In this document: piece after piece, positions 25,054-34,260 of the stretch | How the letters are laid out: every line of letters begins with the position of its first letter | How positions within the stretch are numbered: position 1 is the first letter of the stretch | Source of the DNA: Planotetraspora silvatica | GTDB lineage: Bacteria > Actinomycetota > Actinomycetes > Streptosporangiales > Streptosporangiaceae | NCBI RefSeq assembly: GCF_016863315.1 | Contig: NZ_BOOQ01000049.1 | Location: 47,000 to 110,999 of the forward strand | DNA: 64,000 nt | Reading direction: 5' to 3' | Notes under the pieces: model-generated | Told to the model about the DNA's origin: nothing | The model's input: the letters and a program-made list of their open reading frames with translations, nothing else | The model's database searches: none | Translations under genes and position numbers: made by a program

Positions 25054-26178
25054 GTGGTCCCCCACCAGACGGAGCAGCACCGACCGGAGAAGGGCGAGGC
25101 ACAGGACGTGACGGATCGACCACCCGTACCGCAGGCGGTGCTTTCCCCGCTCACCAGCTCCGCGATCTTCCTGGTGGTGACGGTCGACCCCGGCGGCGAG
25201 CCGGTCGTCCGCGAGTTGCTGGCCGACGTGGCAGGGCTGGTGCGATCGGTGGGGTTCCGCATCCCCTCGGGCGCGCTGACCTGCGTCACCGGCATCGGAT
25301 CGGCCGTGTGGGACCGGCTGTTCGCGGGCCCCCGGCCGGCCGAGTTGCATCCCTTCCGCGAGGTGACCGGTGCGCGGCACACTGCCGTCGCGACGCCGGG
25401 CGACCTGCTCTTCCACATCAGGGCCGGCCAGATGGACCTGTGCTTCGAGCTCGCCTCACAGATCATGGAACGCCTGCGCGGGGCCGTGACGGTCTGCGAG
25501 GAGGTCCAGGGGTTCAAGTACTTCGACGAGCGCGACCTGCTCGGCTTCGTCGACGGCACGGAGAACCCCGAGGGAGTCGACGCGTACGCCGCCGTGAGCG
25601 TCGGCGCCGACGATCCGGACCAGGACCCGGACTTCACGGGCGGCAGCTACGTCATCGTCCAGAAGTACCTCCACGACCTCGCCGCCTGGAACGCCCTGCC
25701 GGTCGAGGCGCAGGAGCGGGTCATCGGCAGGACCAAGCTGTCCGACATCGAGCTTCCCGACGACGTCAAGCCGAGCGACTCCCATGTGGCGCTCACCACC
25801 ATCACCGACCCCGACGGCACGGAACGCCAGATCGTACGGGACAACATGCCGTTCGGCGCTCCCGGCCGCGGCGAGTTCGGCACGTACTTCATCGGCTACT
25901 CCAGCACGCCCGCGGTGACCGAGCTGATGCTGGAGCGGATGTTCGTCGGCGATCCGCCGGGCAACCACGACCGGATCCTCGACTTCTCGACCGCGGTCAC
26001 CGGCGGCCTCTTCTTCGCGCCGTCGGCCGACTTCCTGGACGACCCGCCTCCGCCTCCCGGGCCCCGGCGCGAAGCCGCGCGGGTGACCGACGAGCCTCCG
26101 GCCGAGACCACGCACGCGTCCGACGGTTCCCTGGCGATCGGCGACCTCAAGAACCTGAAGAGGAGCACACCGCGATGA
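25054..26178 (+). CDS. Dye-decolourising (DyP-type) haem peroxidase, encapsulin cargo
   Basis: 374 residues. DyP motifs: GFVDGTENP with the catalytic Asp, SDSHVALTT with the likely proximal His, and RDNMPFG with the distal Arg and Asn. The C-terminal tail after a Pro-rich linker reads DGSLAIGDLKNLKRS, the signature of an encapsulin targeting peptide (usual core LxIGSLK). The next gene is the encapsulin shell and overlaps by 4 bases (ATGA). The enzyme should be packed inside the shell and reduce peroxides with an organic donor. Either the leaderless GTG at 25054 or GTG 25108 is the true start. Confidence 0.95.
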   Translation: MVPHQTEQHRPEKGEAQDVTDRPPVPQAVLSPLTSSAIFLVVTVDPGGEPVVRELLADVAGLVRSVGFRIPSGALTCVTGIGSAVWDRLFAGPRPAELHPFREVTGARHTAVATPGDLLFHIRAGQMDLCFELASQIMERLRGAVTVCEEVQGFKYFDERDLLGFVDGTENPEGVDAYAAVSVGADDPDQDPDFTGGSYVIVQKYLHDLAAWNALPVEAQERVIGRTKLSDIELPDDVKPSDSHVALTTITDPDGTERQIVRDNMPFGAPGRGEFGTYFIGYSSTPAVTELMLERMFVGDPPGNHDRILDFSTAVTGGLFFAPSADFLDDPPPPPGPRREAARVTDEPPAETTHASDGSLAIGDLKNLKRSTPR

Positions 26179-26969
26179 ACAACCTCCACCGCGAACTCGC
26201 GCCCATCTCGGAAGCGGCCTGGGCCGACCTGGAGAGCGAGGTCCGCCGGACCTTCATCCGGCATCTCGCGGGACGCCGGCTGGTCGACGTGCCCGAGCCG
26301 GGCGGTGTCACCCTCTCCTCGGTCTCCACCGGCCATCTGTCACCGGTCGAGTCGCCCGCACCGGGGGTCGCGGCCCGCCTGCGCGACTCCCAGGCGCTCG
26401 TCGAGCTGCGTGTGCCGTTCACCGTGGACCGCCAGGCCGTCGACGACGTGGAGCGCGGGGCTAAGGATTCGGACTGGGACCCGGTCAAGGAGGCCGCGCG
26501 GCAGATGGCCTACGCCGAGGACCGTGCGATCTTCGAGGGGTACGCCGCCGCGGGCATCGAGGGCATCCGGCGCGGTTCGACCAATCCCGCGCTCTCGTTC
26601 CCGGCCGAGGCGCGCGACTACCCCAACACGATCAGCCAGGCGATCACCACCCTGCGCCTGGCCGGAGTCGACGGCCCCTACTCGCTCGCGCTCAGCGCGG
26701 ACGCCTACACCGCGGTCAACGAGACGTCCGACCACGGCTACCCCATCCACGAGCACCTCGCACGGCTCATCGACGGGGAGATCATCTGGGCTCCCGCCAT
26801 CAGCGGCGCGTTCCTGCTGACCACCCGTGGCGGTGACTACGAGCTGCGCATCGGCCAGGACCTGTCGGTCGGATACGACTCGCACGACGCGACCACCATC
26901 CGGCTGTACCTCCAGGAGAGCCTGACCTTTCTCGCCTACACCGGCGAGGCCGCCGTCGCCCTCACCTGA
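26175..26969 (+). CDS. Family 1 encapsulin shell protein (linocin M18-like)
   Basis: 264 residues, typical length, HK97-fold. It begins MNNLHRELAPISEAAWADLE and has RRLVDVPEPGG, LVELRVPFTVDRQ, WDPVKEAARQMAYAEDRAIF, GPYSLALSADAY and YDSHDATTIRLYLQESLTF, all typical. It assembles a protein nanocompartment (60 subunits in the smallest form). The start overlaps the peroxidase stop, so cargo and shell are made together. Confidence 0.97.
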   Translation: MNNLHRELAPISEAAWADLESEVRRTFIRHLAGRRLVDVPEPGGVTLSSVSTGHLSPVESPAPGVAARLRDSQALVELRVPFTVDRQAVDDVERGAKDSDWDPVKEAARQMAYAEDRAIFEGYAAAGIEGIRRGSTNPALSFPAEARDYPNTISQAITTLRLAGVDGPYSLALSADAYTAVNETSDHGYPIHEHLARLIDGEIIWAPAISGAFLLTTRGGDYELRIGQDLSVGYDSHDATTIRLYLQESLTFLAYTGEAAVALT

Positions 26970-26988
26970 GCCTGCGTACGGCGCAGGC
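26970..26988. terminator. Hairpin terminator after the encapsulin gene
   Basis: GCCTGCG and CGCAGGC form a perfect 7-bp stem with a 5-base loop, beginning one base after the encapsulin stop and between convergent genes. Confidence 0.6.
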
Positions 26989-27056
26989 CGCCGGGGGCCG
27001 GTCCGCGGACCGCGCGGCGAGGGGCACACGCCGGAAGAAGGCGGCGCCGCCGCGCG

Positions 27057-27701
27057 TCATGTCAGGGCGCCGGCATCCCCGAAGAGCGAGTGACTCGCGG
27101 CCTCGAGCAGCCACCGCTCCGCCTTCTCGTACGACCATCCGTTGTCGTCCACGAGTGCGAAGAACCCGGCGTAGCCGAAGTAGAGCCACAGGATGTCGTC
27201 GGCGTCCCGGGCGTCGAGTCCCGGACGCAGCGCGCCCAGATCGGCCATGCGCCGCGCGGCGAACCCGTTCCCCGCGCGATAGCGCGCGGTGGCCGTCGCC
27301 AGGCTTTCCGCGACCCCCGGGTCGTGCGGCGCAGTGGCGATCATGACGCGCATGATGTCGCCGAACTCCTGCCGCATCTCCCGGGTGACCGTGGCGACCG
27401 TGCGCAGGATCGCGTGCGCGTCCTCGAGCCTCCCGATGCGCTCGATGTTGTCGGCCACGATCGGTGCCGTGGTCCAGACGTCCATCAGCGTCCTGAGCAG
27501 CCCCTGCTTCCCGCCGCCGACCGCGTAAACGGTGGCCGGGGCCACCCGGGCGGCGGCCGCGATGTCGTCCACCTTGGTGGCGAAGAACCCCTTCTCGCCG
27601 AAGAGTGTGCGGGCCGCGTCGATGATCGCCTGTCGCGTCGCCTCGGCATACTCGGCCCGCCGGCTGACCGGCCTCCGACCTGCGGCCATTTTGTCACTCA
27701 T
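27057..27701 (-). CDS. TetR family transcriptional regulator
   Basis: 214 residues. Helix-turn-helix region near 20-65: ATRQAIIDAARTLFGEKGFF, then DDIAAAARVAPATVYAV. It diverges from the flavin oxidoreductase gene, with the palindrome CAGAGTCACACTCTG between them, so it most likely represses that gene and possibly itself. Confidence 0.92.
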   Translation of the reverse strand: MSDKMAAGRRPVSRRAEYAEATRQAIIDAARTLFGEKGFFATKVDDIAAAARVAPATVYAVGGGKQGLLRTLMDVWTTAPIVADNIERIGRLEDAHAILRTVATVTREMRQEFGDIMRVMIATAPHDPGVAESLATATARYRAGNGFAARRMADLGALRPGLDARDADDILWLYFGYAGFFALVDDNGWSYEKAERWLLEAASHSLFGDAGALT

Positions 27702-27726
27702 ATGACCACCCTAGGACTATTTTCAT

Positions 27727-27741
27727 CAGAGTCACACTCTG
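27727..27741. promoter_or_regulatory. TetR operator
   Basis: CAGAGT-CAC-ACTCTG is a perfect inverted repeat with 6-bp arms in the 131-base divergent region between the TetR gene and the flavin oxidoreductase. The spacing and place are typical for a TetR dimer site. Confidence 0.7.
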
Positions 27742-27832
27742 GTAAGTATGGCCGGGATGTTCTCAACAGAGCACAGATCCACCTCGACTGCGGCGGCCCT
27801 TCGATCGGGCCCGCCACGTGAAGGGAGTGATC

Positions 27833-29194
27833 GTGGGCACACATGACAGGGCCCGCGCCGCCGCGCGCGACCTGGAGACGAGACTCGGGCCCGGGCGTGT
27901 CTCGACGTCCGGCCCCGCCTACGACCAGGCCATCCGCATCTGGAACGGTGCGGTGGCTCATCGCCCCGCGGTGATCGTGCGCTGCGCGACGCCGTCCGAC
28001 GTCCAAGCCGCCGTCGGCGCGGCCCGCGCGCACGGCCTGCCGCTGTCCGTCCGCGCGGGCGGGCATGACTGGGCGGGCCGGGCGTTGCGGCACGACGGGC
28101 TGGTCATCGACCTGACCGGAATGACCGCCGTCGCCGTCGACCCGGATTCCTCCGTCGCCACCGTCAACGGCGGCGCCACTGTGGCCCACGTCATCGCGGC
28201 CGCCGCACCGCACGGCCTCGTCGCGGTGACCGGCACCGTGGGGCACGTCGGAATGGCGGGCCTCACTCTCGGCGGCGGATACGGGCCGCTCGGCGGGCGA
28301 TTCGGCCTGGCGCTCGACAACCTGCTCGCCGCCGAGGTGGTCCTCGCGGACGGGCGTCTCGTGGTCGCGGACGAAACCCACGAAAGCGAGCTCTTGTGGG
28401 CTCTGCGCGGCGGAGGAGGCAATTTCGGCGTCGTCACGTCGATGCGGCTCCGGCTGCACGAGATCCCTGGGCTGATCGCCGGGCTCATCGTCTACCCGTG
28501 GTCTCAGTCGGGCTCCGTGCTGCGCGGCTTCGCCGACCTGATCGCCTCCGCGCCGGACGAGCTGACCGTCCAGACCGGCGTCCTGTCGGGGCCGGACGGC
28601 TCCCCCACGCTCTTCCTGTCTCCGGCGTGGAGCGGCCCGCCGTCGGAGGGCGCCAAGCACATCGACGAGCTCACCCGGCTCGGCACGCCGCTGCTCTCCC
28701 AGGTCGCGCCGATGAGCTACGGAGACATGCTCGGCTTGTTCGATGCGCACATCGCCACAGGCAGGCACTACTCGATCCGCACCCGGTCGCTCCCGGCCTA
28801 CACCCCTGAAGCGATCACCGCGATGGTGTTCGCCGGCGACACACGGACGTCCCCGCTGTCCGGCATCGCCGTCCACCACTTCCACGGCGCGGCCGCCGCG
28901 GTGCCTCCCGGCGACACGGCGTTCGGCGAACGGCGCGACCACTTCGCAGCCGAGATCGTCGCGGCCTGGGAGCCGGACGGCGACGGCAGCGCGCACCGGG
29001 CGTGGGCGGGCGCCGTCTCCTCCGCGCTCGAACCCTGTGCGCTCCCCGGCGGATACCCGAACCTGCTCGGCCCGGACGACCGGGACCAGGCCGAGCTGGC
29101 GTACGGCGACAACGCGGGGCGCCTGCGCGCGGCGAAGAGGCGGTACGACCCCGACGCCGTATTCTCCGCCATCCCCCTCCCCCACGCCGACTGA
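27833..29194 (+). CDS. FAD-dependent oxidoreductase, berberine-bridge-enzyme-like
   Basis: 453 residues from the GTG at 27833, which has AAGGGAG 5 bases before it; 27818 and 27827 are other in-frame GTG starts. The PCMH-type FAD domain has VRAGGHDWAGRAL with the covalent-FAD His, and GMAGLTLGGGYGPLGGRFG. Where bicovalent enzymes have a second Cys (CGTVG), this protein has TGTVG, so FAD is probably held by His alone. The C-terminal BBE domain reads YPNLLG, then AKRRYDPDAVF. It oxidises an unknown alcohol or sugar-like substrate. Confidence 0.92.
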   Translation: MGTHDRARAAARDLETRLGPGRVSTSGPAYDQAIRIWNGAVAHRPAVIVRCATPSDVQAAVGAARAHGLPLSVRAGGHDWAGRALRHDGLVIDLTGMTAVAVDPDSSVATVNGGATVAHVIAAAAPHGLVAVTGTVGHVGMAGLTLGGGYGPLGGRFGLALDNLLAAEVVLADGRLVVADETHESELLWALRGGGGNFGVVTSMRLRLHEIPGLIAGLIVYPWSQSGSVLRGFADLIASAPDELTVQTGVLSGPDGSPTLFLSPAWSGPPSEGAKHIDELTRLGTPLLSQVAPMSYGDMLGLFDAHIATGRHYSIRTRSLPAYTPEAITAMVFAGDTRTSPLSGIAVHHFHGAAAAVPPGDTAFGERRDHFAAEIVAAWEPDGDGSAHRAWAGAVSSALEPCALPGGYPNLLGPDDRDQAELAYGDNAGRLRAAKRRYDPDAVFSAIPLPHAD

Positions 29195-29205
29195 GATCGC
29201 CGAGC

Positions 29206-29228
29206 CGGCCGGGTTCCCCGACCGGCCG
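29206..29228. terminator. Hairpin between convergent genes
   Basis: CGGCCGG and CCGGCCG form a 7-bp stem with a 9-base loop between the flavin oxidoreductase and EI genes; probably a shared terminator. Confidence 0.5.
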
Positions 29229-29261
29229 AGCCCCGGCACCCGCGGATCCGGACGCCGCCTC

Positions 29262-30926
29262 TCAGGCGGCCGCGGCCTCGCGCACGGCGGTCCGCGCGCC
29301 GTCCGGATCGGCGGCCGCCAGTGCGAGCCGGGCGTGCTCCCGGCACTGGTCGAGCGTGTGCCGGGCGAGGGAGTCCCGTACGGCCGGCACGCTCCTGGCC
29401 GACATCGACAGGCTCGTGACGCCGAGCCCGACCAGCACGGTGGCCAGCAACGGATCGGCCGCGGCCTCTCCGCAGACCCCGACGGGCTTGCCGGCGGCTC
29501 GCCCCGCCTCCGCGCACTGCGCGATCAACTGGAGGAGCGCCGGCTGCCACGGGTCGAGAAGATCGGCCAGCTCGCCGTGCTGCCGGTCGGACGCGAAGGT
29601 GTACTGGCTGAGGTCGTTGGTGCCGATGCTGAGGAAGTCCACCTCGTCCAGGAGCCGGTGGGCGTGCAGGGCGGCGGCGGGAACCTCCACCATGACACCC
29701 ACGTCGGCGAGCCCCCGTGCGCGAGCCCGCCTGGCGAAGTCGGCCGCCTCCCCCGGCGTCGTGACCATCGGCGCCATCACCCACGGCGAGGTGCCGCTCA
29801 CCCGGGCCGCCTCAGCCAGAGCGTCGAGTTGGGCGTCGAGCACCTCGGGTGACCGGCGCGACACCCGCAGCCCGCGCACGCCGAGCGCGGGGTTGAGCTC
29901 CTCGGGCAGGCCGAGGAAGGGCAGCGGTTTGTCGGTGCCGGCGTCCAGGGTGCGAACGACGACCGTGGCCTCGGGGAAGGCCCGCAGGACGGCCTCGTAC
30001 GCGCCGGTCTGCTCCTGGTGGGTGGGGGCGGTCCTGCGGTCGAGGAAGAGGAACTCGCTGCGGAAGAGCCCGACACCCTCCCCCGGTGAGCCGGCCGGGA
30101 TGTCCGCCACGGATCCGATGTTGAGCAGCAGCTTCACCGGGTGCCCGTCCGCGGTGCGTCCGGGGCCGGTCGCCGTGGCGAGGCGGTCGCGGTCGGCGCG
30201 GGCGGAGCGCTCGACCTCCGCCGCCGTCCGCTCGTCGATGCCGGCGTGGACCTCGCCGGTGCCGCCGTCGACGGACGACCAGGTCCCCTCGGCGATGGAC
30301 AGCGCCCCGGGGCAGGCCACCACCGCGGGGATTCCGAGGGCCCGCGCGAGGATGGCGGTGTGGCTGGTCGGCCCGCCCTTCTCCGTGACGAGCGCGAGCA
30401 CCACGCCCGGGTCGAGGTTCACGGTGTCGGCGGGGGCGAGGTCGTCCGCCGCCAGGACGAACGGATGGCCCGGCGACGGGAGGCCCGGCATGGGCAGGCC
30501 GAGCACGGCCGCGACGGCGCGGTTCTTGATGTCGTCGAGGTCACTCGCGCGTTCCGCGAAGTAGCCGCCCGCGGCCAGCAGCGCCTCCCTGTGCTCGGCG
30601 CACGCGGCGTCGATGGCGTGGGCGGCGTCCGACCCTGCCGCGACCCGCTGCTCGACCGACTCACGCAGCAGGGGATCGGCCGCGATCATGGCCTGCGCCT
30701 CGAGGATCTCCCGGGCCGCGGGATCGGCCACGCCCTCCGCCCGTGCGGTCAGTTCCCCGGCCGCCGACTCAAGGCCGCGCACCGCCAGAGCGGTCTCCGC
30801 GCCCGTGTCCGCGACCGGCGCGGGCGCGGGCAGCAGGGGCGGGCCCGCCATCTTGTACAGCCGGCCGGCGGCGCGGCCCGGGCTGATGCCCAGACCGCGC
30901 AGGACGTCGAGCGCCGGCTCAGGCAC
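29262..30926 (-). CDS. ptsI: PTS enzyme I (phosphoenolpyruvate-protein phosphotransferase)
   Basis: 554 residues from a GTG that overlaps the last codons of HPr by 8 bases. Motifs: GGPTSHTAILARALGIPAVV with the phospho-His, the PEP-binding SEFLFLDR, SIGTNDLSQYTFASDR and VGVCGEAAADP with the active-site Cys. It moves phosphate from PEP to HPr, the gene just upstream. It is the last gene of the PTS operon, so this sugar system carries its own general components. The frame stays open upstream of 30926, but that part is the antisense-like reading of HPr. Confidence 0.95.
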   Translation of the reverse strand: MPEPALDVLRGLGISPGRAAGRLYKMAGPPLLPAPAPVADTGAETALAVRGLESAAGELTARAEGVADPAAREILEAQAMIAADPLLRESVEQRVAAGSDAAHAIDAACAEHREALLAAGGYFAERASDLDDIKNRAVAAVLGLPMPGLPSPGHPFVLAADDLAPADTVNLDPGVVLALVTEKGGPTSHTAILARALGIPAVVACPGALSIAEGTWSSVDGGTGEVHAGIDERTAAEVERSARADRDRLATATGPGRTADGHPVKLLLNIGSVADIPAGSPGEGVGLFRSEFLFLDRRTAPTHQEQTGAYEAVLRAFPEATVVVRTLDAGTDKPLPFLGLPEELNPALGVRGLRVSRRSPEVLDAQLDALAEAARVSGTSPWVMAPMVTTPGEAADFARRARARGLADVGVMVEVPAAALHAHRLLDEVDFLSIGTNDLSQYTFASDRQHGELADLLDPWQPALLQLIAQCAEAGRAAGKPVGVCGEAAADPLLATVLVGLGVTSLSMSARSVPAVRDSLARHTLDQCREHARLALAAADPDGARTAVREAAAA

Positions 30927-31203
30927 CGGGGACCTCTTCGGCGTCGAGGTCGCGGGAGAGCAGGTCGGCGAGCGAGTCCAGGACCTCTTCGGCACCCGGC
31001 CCGTCCGCGTCGAGCGTGACCTCGGTGCCGTGCCCGGCCCCGAGCGACAACACGGCCAGCATGCTGTTGGCGGGGACCGGCTTGCCGTCCCCGACACGGA
31101 TGCGGACCGCCGTGCCCTGCCTGGCCACCGCCTGGACGAAGATCTTGGCGGGCCGCGCGTGCAGACCGGACCGTGAGGCGACGGTCACTGTCCTTTCCGG
31201 CAT
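30919..31203 (-). CDS. ptsH: PTS phosphocarrier HPr
   Basis: 94 residues. It has VASRSGLHARPAKIFVQAV with phospho-His in GLHARPA, VPANSMLAVLSLGAGHG with the region equivalent to Ser46, and an acidic tail. It carries phosphate from EI to EIIA. The 3' end overlaps the EI start. Confidence 0.96.
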   Translation of the reverse strand: MPERTVTVASRSGLHARPAKIFVQAVARQGTAVRIRVGDGKPVPANSMLAVLSLGAGHGTEVTLDADGPGAEEVLDSLADLLSRDLDAEEVPGA

Positions 31204-31218
31204 CAGGACTCCTCCTTC

Positions 31219-32259
31219 TCAGGGTTCGATCGTTACCTTGATCGCGGCACCGCGGCTCACGATGTCGATGGCGTCGAGGACCTCGGCCAGCGGGAGCCGG
31301 TGGGTGATGAGATCGGCCACCGGCACCGATCCGTCGGCGATGAGCCGCAGCGCCCGCTTGTTGTGGGCCGGGCTCGATCCGTTGGCGCCGACGATCGTGA
31401 GCTCGCGGTAGTGCACGAGGTTGGAGTCGAGGCGGATGATCGGATCGTCCTTGGGCAGGCCGCCGAAGAAGCTGATGCGTCCCTGCCTCGCCGTCATCTG
31501 CAGCGCCTGCTCCTGAGCGGCCCCCGAGGCGGCGGCGGTGATGACGACGTCGGCTCCCCTCCCCCCGGTGAGCTTCAGCACCGCGTCCACGACGTCCGTG
31601 TCGGCGCCGCAGATCGCCGCGTCCGGCCGTACGAGGTCGGCCGCCATGGCCAGCCGCTCGGCGTTGAGGTCGACGAGGAACACGCGGGACGCGCCACGCG
31701 AGCGGGCCAGCCGTACGTGGAGGCAGCCGATGGGGCCCGATCCCACGACGACCACGTCGTCGCCCTCGCCGACGCGGGCCAGTTCCTGGCCGTTGAGGAC
31801 GCAGGCGAGCGGCTCGGCCACCGACGCCTCGGCGAAGCCGAGCCCGTCGGGGATCCGGTTGAGTCCGTCCACGGCCAGGATCTTGGCCGGGACGATCATG
31901 TACTGCGCGAAACCGCCGTCGTAGTGGTAGCCCATCGACTCCTGGTTCGGGCACACCGTCATGTGGCCCCGGCGGCACTCCTCGCACTCACCGCAGGGGA
32001 TCGCGGCGATCACCTGGACGCGGTCCCCCGGCGTCCAGCCGGTCACGCCCTCCCCTACGTCGACGACCTCACCGGCGATCTCGTGCCCCATGACCCTCGG
32101 CGGCCTGATGTGGTGGTGGCCGAACTTGAAGATCTTGACATCGGTGCCGCAGGTCGAACAGTTGCGGACACGGATCTTGACGTCGCCGGGGCCCGCGACG
32201 GGCTCCGGCACATCCTCGATGCGGATGTCGCCGGGAGCGTGGAAACGGGCGACCTTCAC
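31219..32259 (-). CDS. Zinc-dependent medium-chain polyol/sugar-phosphate dehydrogenase
   Basis: 346 residues. Catalytic zinc ligands are seen in NCSTCGTDVK and VMGHEIAGEV, and a structural zinc in CGECEECRRGHMTVC (four Cys). The cofactor domain has VVVVGSGPIGCLHV and LVDLNAER (Asp favours NAD). Enzymes of this group oxidise sorbitol, galactitol phosphate, threonine or similar. Placed between EIIA and HPr in a PTS operon, it probably acts on the phosphorylated polyol that is imported. It overlaps the EIIA gene by 4 bases. Confidence 0.92.
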   Translation of the reverse strand: MKVARFHAPGDIRIEDVPEPVAGPGDVKIRVRNCSTCGTDVKIFKFGHHHIRPPRVMGHEIAGEVVDVGEGVTGWTPGDRVQVIAAIPCGECEECRRGHMTVCPNQESMGYHYDGGFAQYMIVPAKILAVDGLNRIPDGLGFAEASVAEPLACVLNGQELARVGEGDDVVVVGSGPIGCLHVRLARSRGASRVFLVDLNAERLAMAADLVRPDAAICGADTDVVDAVLKLTGGRGADVVITAAASGAAQEQALQMTARQGRISFFGGLPKDDPIIRLDSNLVHYRELTIVGANGSSPAHNKRALRLIADGSVPVADLITHRLPLAEVLDAIDIVSRGAAIKVTIEP

Positions 32260-32714
32260 TCGGATGGTTCCTCTCTGGACGGTTGCAGCAGGCGGATGAC
32301 GTCGGAGACCTCGGTCGCCTCCCGCAGGGCCTGTGCCTGCTCCGGATCGAGCAGGATCTGGGCGAGTTCCGACAGCAGCCTGATGTGGCCGTCGCCGCGC
32401 GCGGCGATGCCGACGCAGACGGCGACCTGCTCGCCGTCCCAGTCGACGCCGCCGGGAAAGCGCAGCACACAGATCGCGTCGTGGTGGACGGCGTCCTTGG
32501 CCACCAGGGTGCCATGCGGGATGGCGACGCCCTCGCCGACGTAGGTGGAGATCGAGCGCTCGCGTTCGAGCATCGCGTCGATGTAGCTCGCCTCGACGGC
32601 GCCCAACTCGACGAGGACCTCACCGCAGCGGCGGATCGCCTCGTCGCGGCCGTCCGCCTCCTCGTTGAGGCGGACGGCGCGGGGGTCGAGCGGCAGCGGG
32701 GCCGTCTCAGCCAT
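32256..32714 (-). CDS. PTS EIIA, mannitol/fructose type
   Basis: 152 residues, PTS_EIIA_2 domain. The phospho-His is in GVAIPHGTLVAKDAV; LGAVEASYIDAMLERE and QAVREATEV-like ends match the family. It accepts phosphate from HPr and passes it to the EIIB encoded just upstream. Overlaps with both neighbours show one message. Confidence 0.95.
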   Translation of the reverse strand: MAETAPLPLDPRAVRLNEEADGRDEAIRRCGEVLVELGAVEASYIDAMLERERSISTYVGEGVAIPHGTLVAKDAVHHDAICVLRFPGGVDWDGEQVAVCVGIAARGDGHIRLLSELAQILLDPEQAQALREATEVSDVIRLLQPSREEPSE

Positions 32715-33015
32715 TGATGGTGCCGCCGCTCTTGATGGTGCTGACCAGCTTGGTGACCGCCGGGTCCCCGATGAAGACCTGGAAGGGGATCAGCACCACG
32801 TCGGGAGCCGTGGCCCGGGCGCGGGCGGCCAGCCCCACGTGGCAGACCACGACGTCGGCGTCGGCCGGGATCGAGTTGACCGGGGTGTGCTCCACCTGGA
32901 CCTGCGCGCTCTTCAACTGCTTGCGGAGCTGGCTGGCGAGCATGACGCTGCTGCCCATGCCCGCGTCGCAGGCCACGACGATCTTGTGGACGTCCTTGCT
33001 CTCGATGCTGGACAT
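32707..33015 (-). CDS. PTS EIIB, mannitol type
   Basis: 102 residues from the ATG at 33015, which has GGAG 8 bases upstream; the GTG at 33021 is too close to that site. The phospho-Cys lies in VVACDAGMGSSVMLAS, the mannitol-type EIIB P-loop; VVVCHVGLA is typical too. It is a free protein, not fused to EIIC as in many MtlA proteins. Confidence 0.93.
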   Translation of the reverse strand: MSSIESKDVHKIVVACDAGMGSSVMLASQLRKQLKSAQVQVEHTPVNSIPADADVVVCHVGLAARARATAPDVVLIPFQVFIGDPAVTKLVSTIKSGGTING

Positions 33016-33017
33016 GG

Positions 33018-34187
33018 TCACGTCTCCTTGGTGGCGGGCACGGACTCGCTGCCGATCGCGCCGTCGGTCTGGGTGGCTGTTCCGGTACCGGTCTCGTCCT
33101 CGGGCAGGGCGCCGGGCTCGGCCTCCGCCCGTTCGTCGCCGTTCTTCCTTCCAAAGCCCAGCAGTGCCGACGCGACCGCGAACGAGACCGCGGCGGCCAC
33201 GACGATTCCGGCGATGACCCCGAAGTAGCCGCCCTTCGGAGTGACCGCGAAGTAGGCGAAGATGCTGCCCGGCGACGGCGAGGCGATGAGCCCGGCACCC
33301 GTGACCAGGAAGGTGAGGATGCCCGCTGCGCCGCCGGCGATCGTGGCGAGGATGAGACGGGGCTTCATGAGAACGTACGGGAAGTAGATCTCGTGAATGC
33401 CGCCGAGGAACTGGATGACTATCGCCGCCGGCGCGCTGGCCCGCAGCGCCCGAGGCCCGAACAGCATATACGCCAGGAGGAGGCCCAGGCCGGGGCCGGG
33501 GTTGGACTCCAGCATGAACAGGATCGACTTGCCGACGCCGGCCGACTCCGCCACGCCGAGCGGGGTGAGCACGCCGTGGTTGATCGCGTTGTTGAGGAAC
33601 AGGACCTTGGCCGGCTCGATCAGGACCGACGCCAGCGGCAGCAGATCATGGTGGACCAGCCACTCCACGACGTCGCCCGCGGCGTTGGTGATCGTGCTGA
33701 CGACCGGCCCGATGGCCCAGACGCCCAGGATGGCCATGATTCCGCCGACGATGCCCGCGGAGAAGTTGTCGACGAGCATCTCGAAGCCCGCCTTGATGCG
33801 GTCCGCGAACAGCCTGTCGACCTGCTTGATCACGAACGCCCCGAGGGGACCCATGATCATGGCGCCGAGGAACATCGGGATGTCCGCGCCGACCACGACG
33901 CCCATGGTCGCGACGGCGCCGACGACGGCGCCGCGCTGTCCGTGCACCATGCGGCCACCGGTGTATCCGATCAGCACGGGAAGCAGGACGGTGATGATGG
34001 GGCCGACCAGTTCGGCCAGGGTCGCGTTGGGCACCCAGCCTGTCGGGATGAACAACGCGGTGATCAGGCCCCACGCGATGAACGCGCCGATGTTGGGCAT
34101 GATCATGCCGGCGAGGTGACCGCCGAATCGCTGGACGGTCGCCCGGATCCCGGTCCCCTGGACCGGCGGTGTATAGGGAGTGGCCAA
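33018..34187 (-). CDS. PTS EIIC membrane transporter, mannitol type
   Basis: 389 residues from a TTG at 34187 with GGAAGGAG 9 bases before it; an upstream ATG in the frame has no homology. MtlA-like membrane protein with about 8 helices: FGGHLAGMIMPNIGAFIAWG, then FLNNAINHGVLTPLG, then LLAYMLFG, then GGIHEIYFPYVLM. The acidic C-terminal 40 residues are probably cytoplasmic and disordered. It imports and phosphorylates a hexitol-like or fructose-like sugar. Confidence 0.92.
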   Translation of the reverse strand: MATPYTPPVQGTGIRATVQRFGGHLAGMIMPNIGAFIAWGLITALFIPTGWVPNATLAELVGPIITVLLPVLIGYTGGRMVHGQRGAVVGAVATMGVVVGADIPMFLGAMIMGPLGAFVIKQVDRLFADRIKAGFEMLVDNFSAGIVGGIMAILGVWAIGPVVSTITNAAGDVVEWLVHHDLLPLASVLIEPAKVLFLNNAINHGVLTPLGVAESAGVGKSILFMLESNPGPGLGLLLAYMLFGPRALRASAPAAIVIQFLGGIHEIYFPYVLMKPRLILATIAGGAAGILTFLVTGAGLIASPSPGSIFAYFAVTPKGGYFGVIAGIVVAAAVSFAVASALLGFGRKNGDERAEAEPGALPEDETGTGTATQTDGAIGSESVPATKET

Positions 34188-34260
34188 CTGAATGTGCTCC
34201 TTCCGGGGAGCCGGCCTGGCAGGCCGGCTGGGGTGGTGCCGGGTGGTTACGTGCCGCTTC

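Noticed and set aside
25308..26174. N-terminal fusion to encapsulin
   Set aside because: The frame is open antiphase to the peroxidase gene; the encapsulin of normal length starts at 26175.
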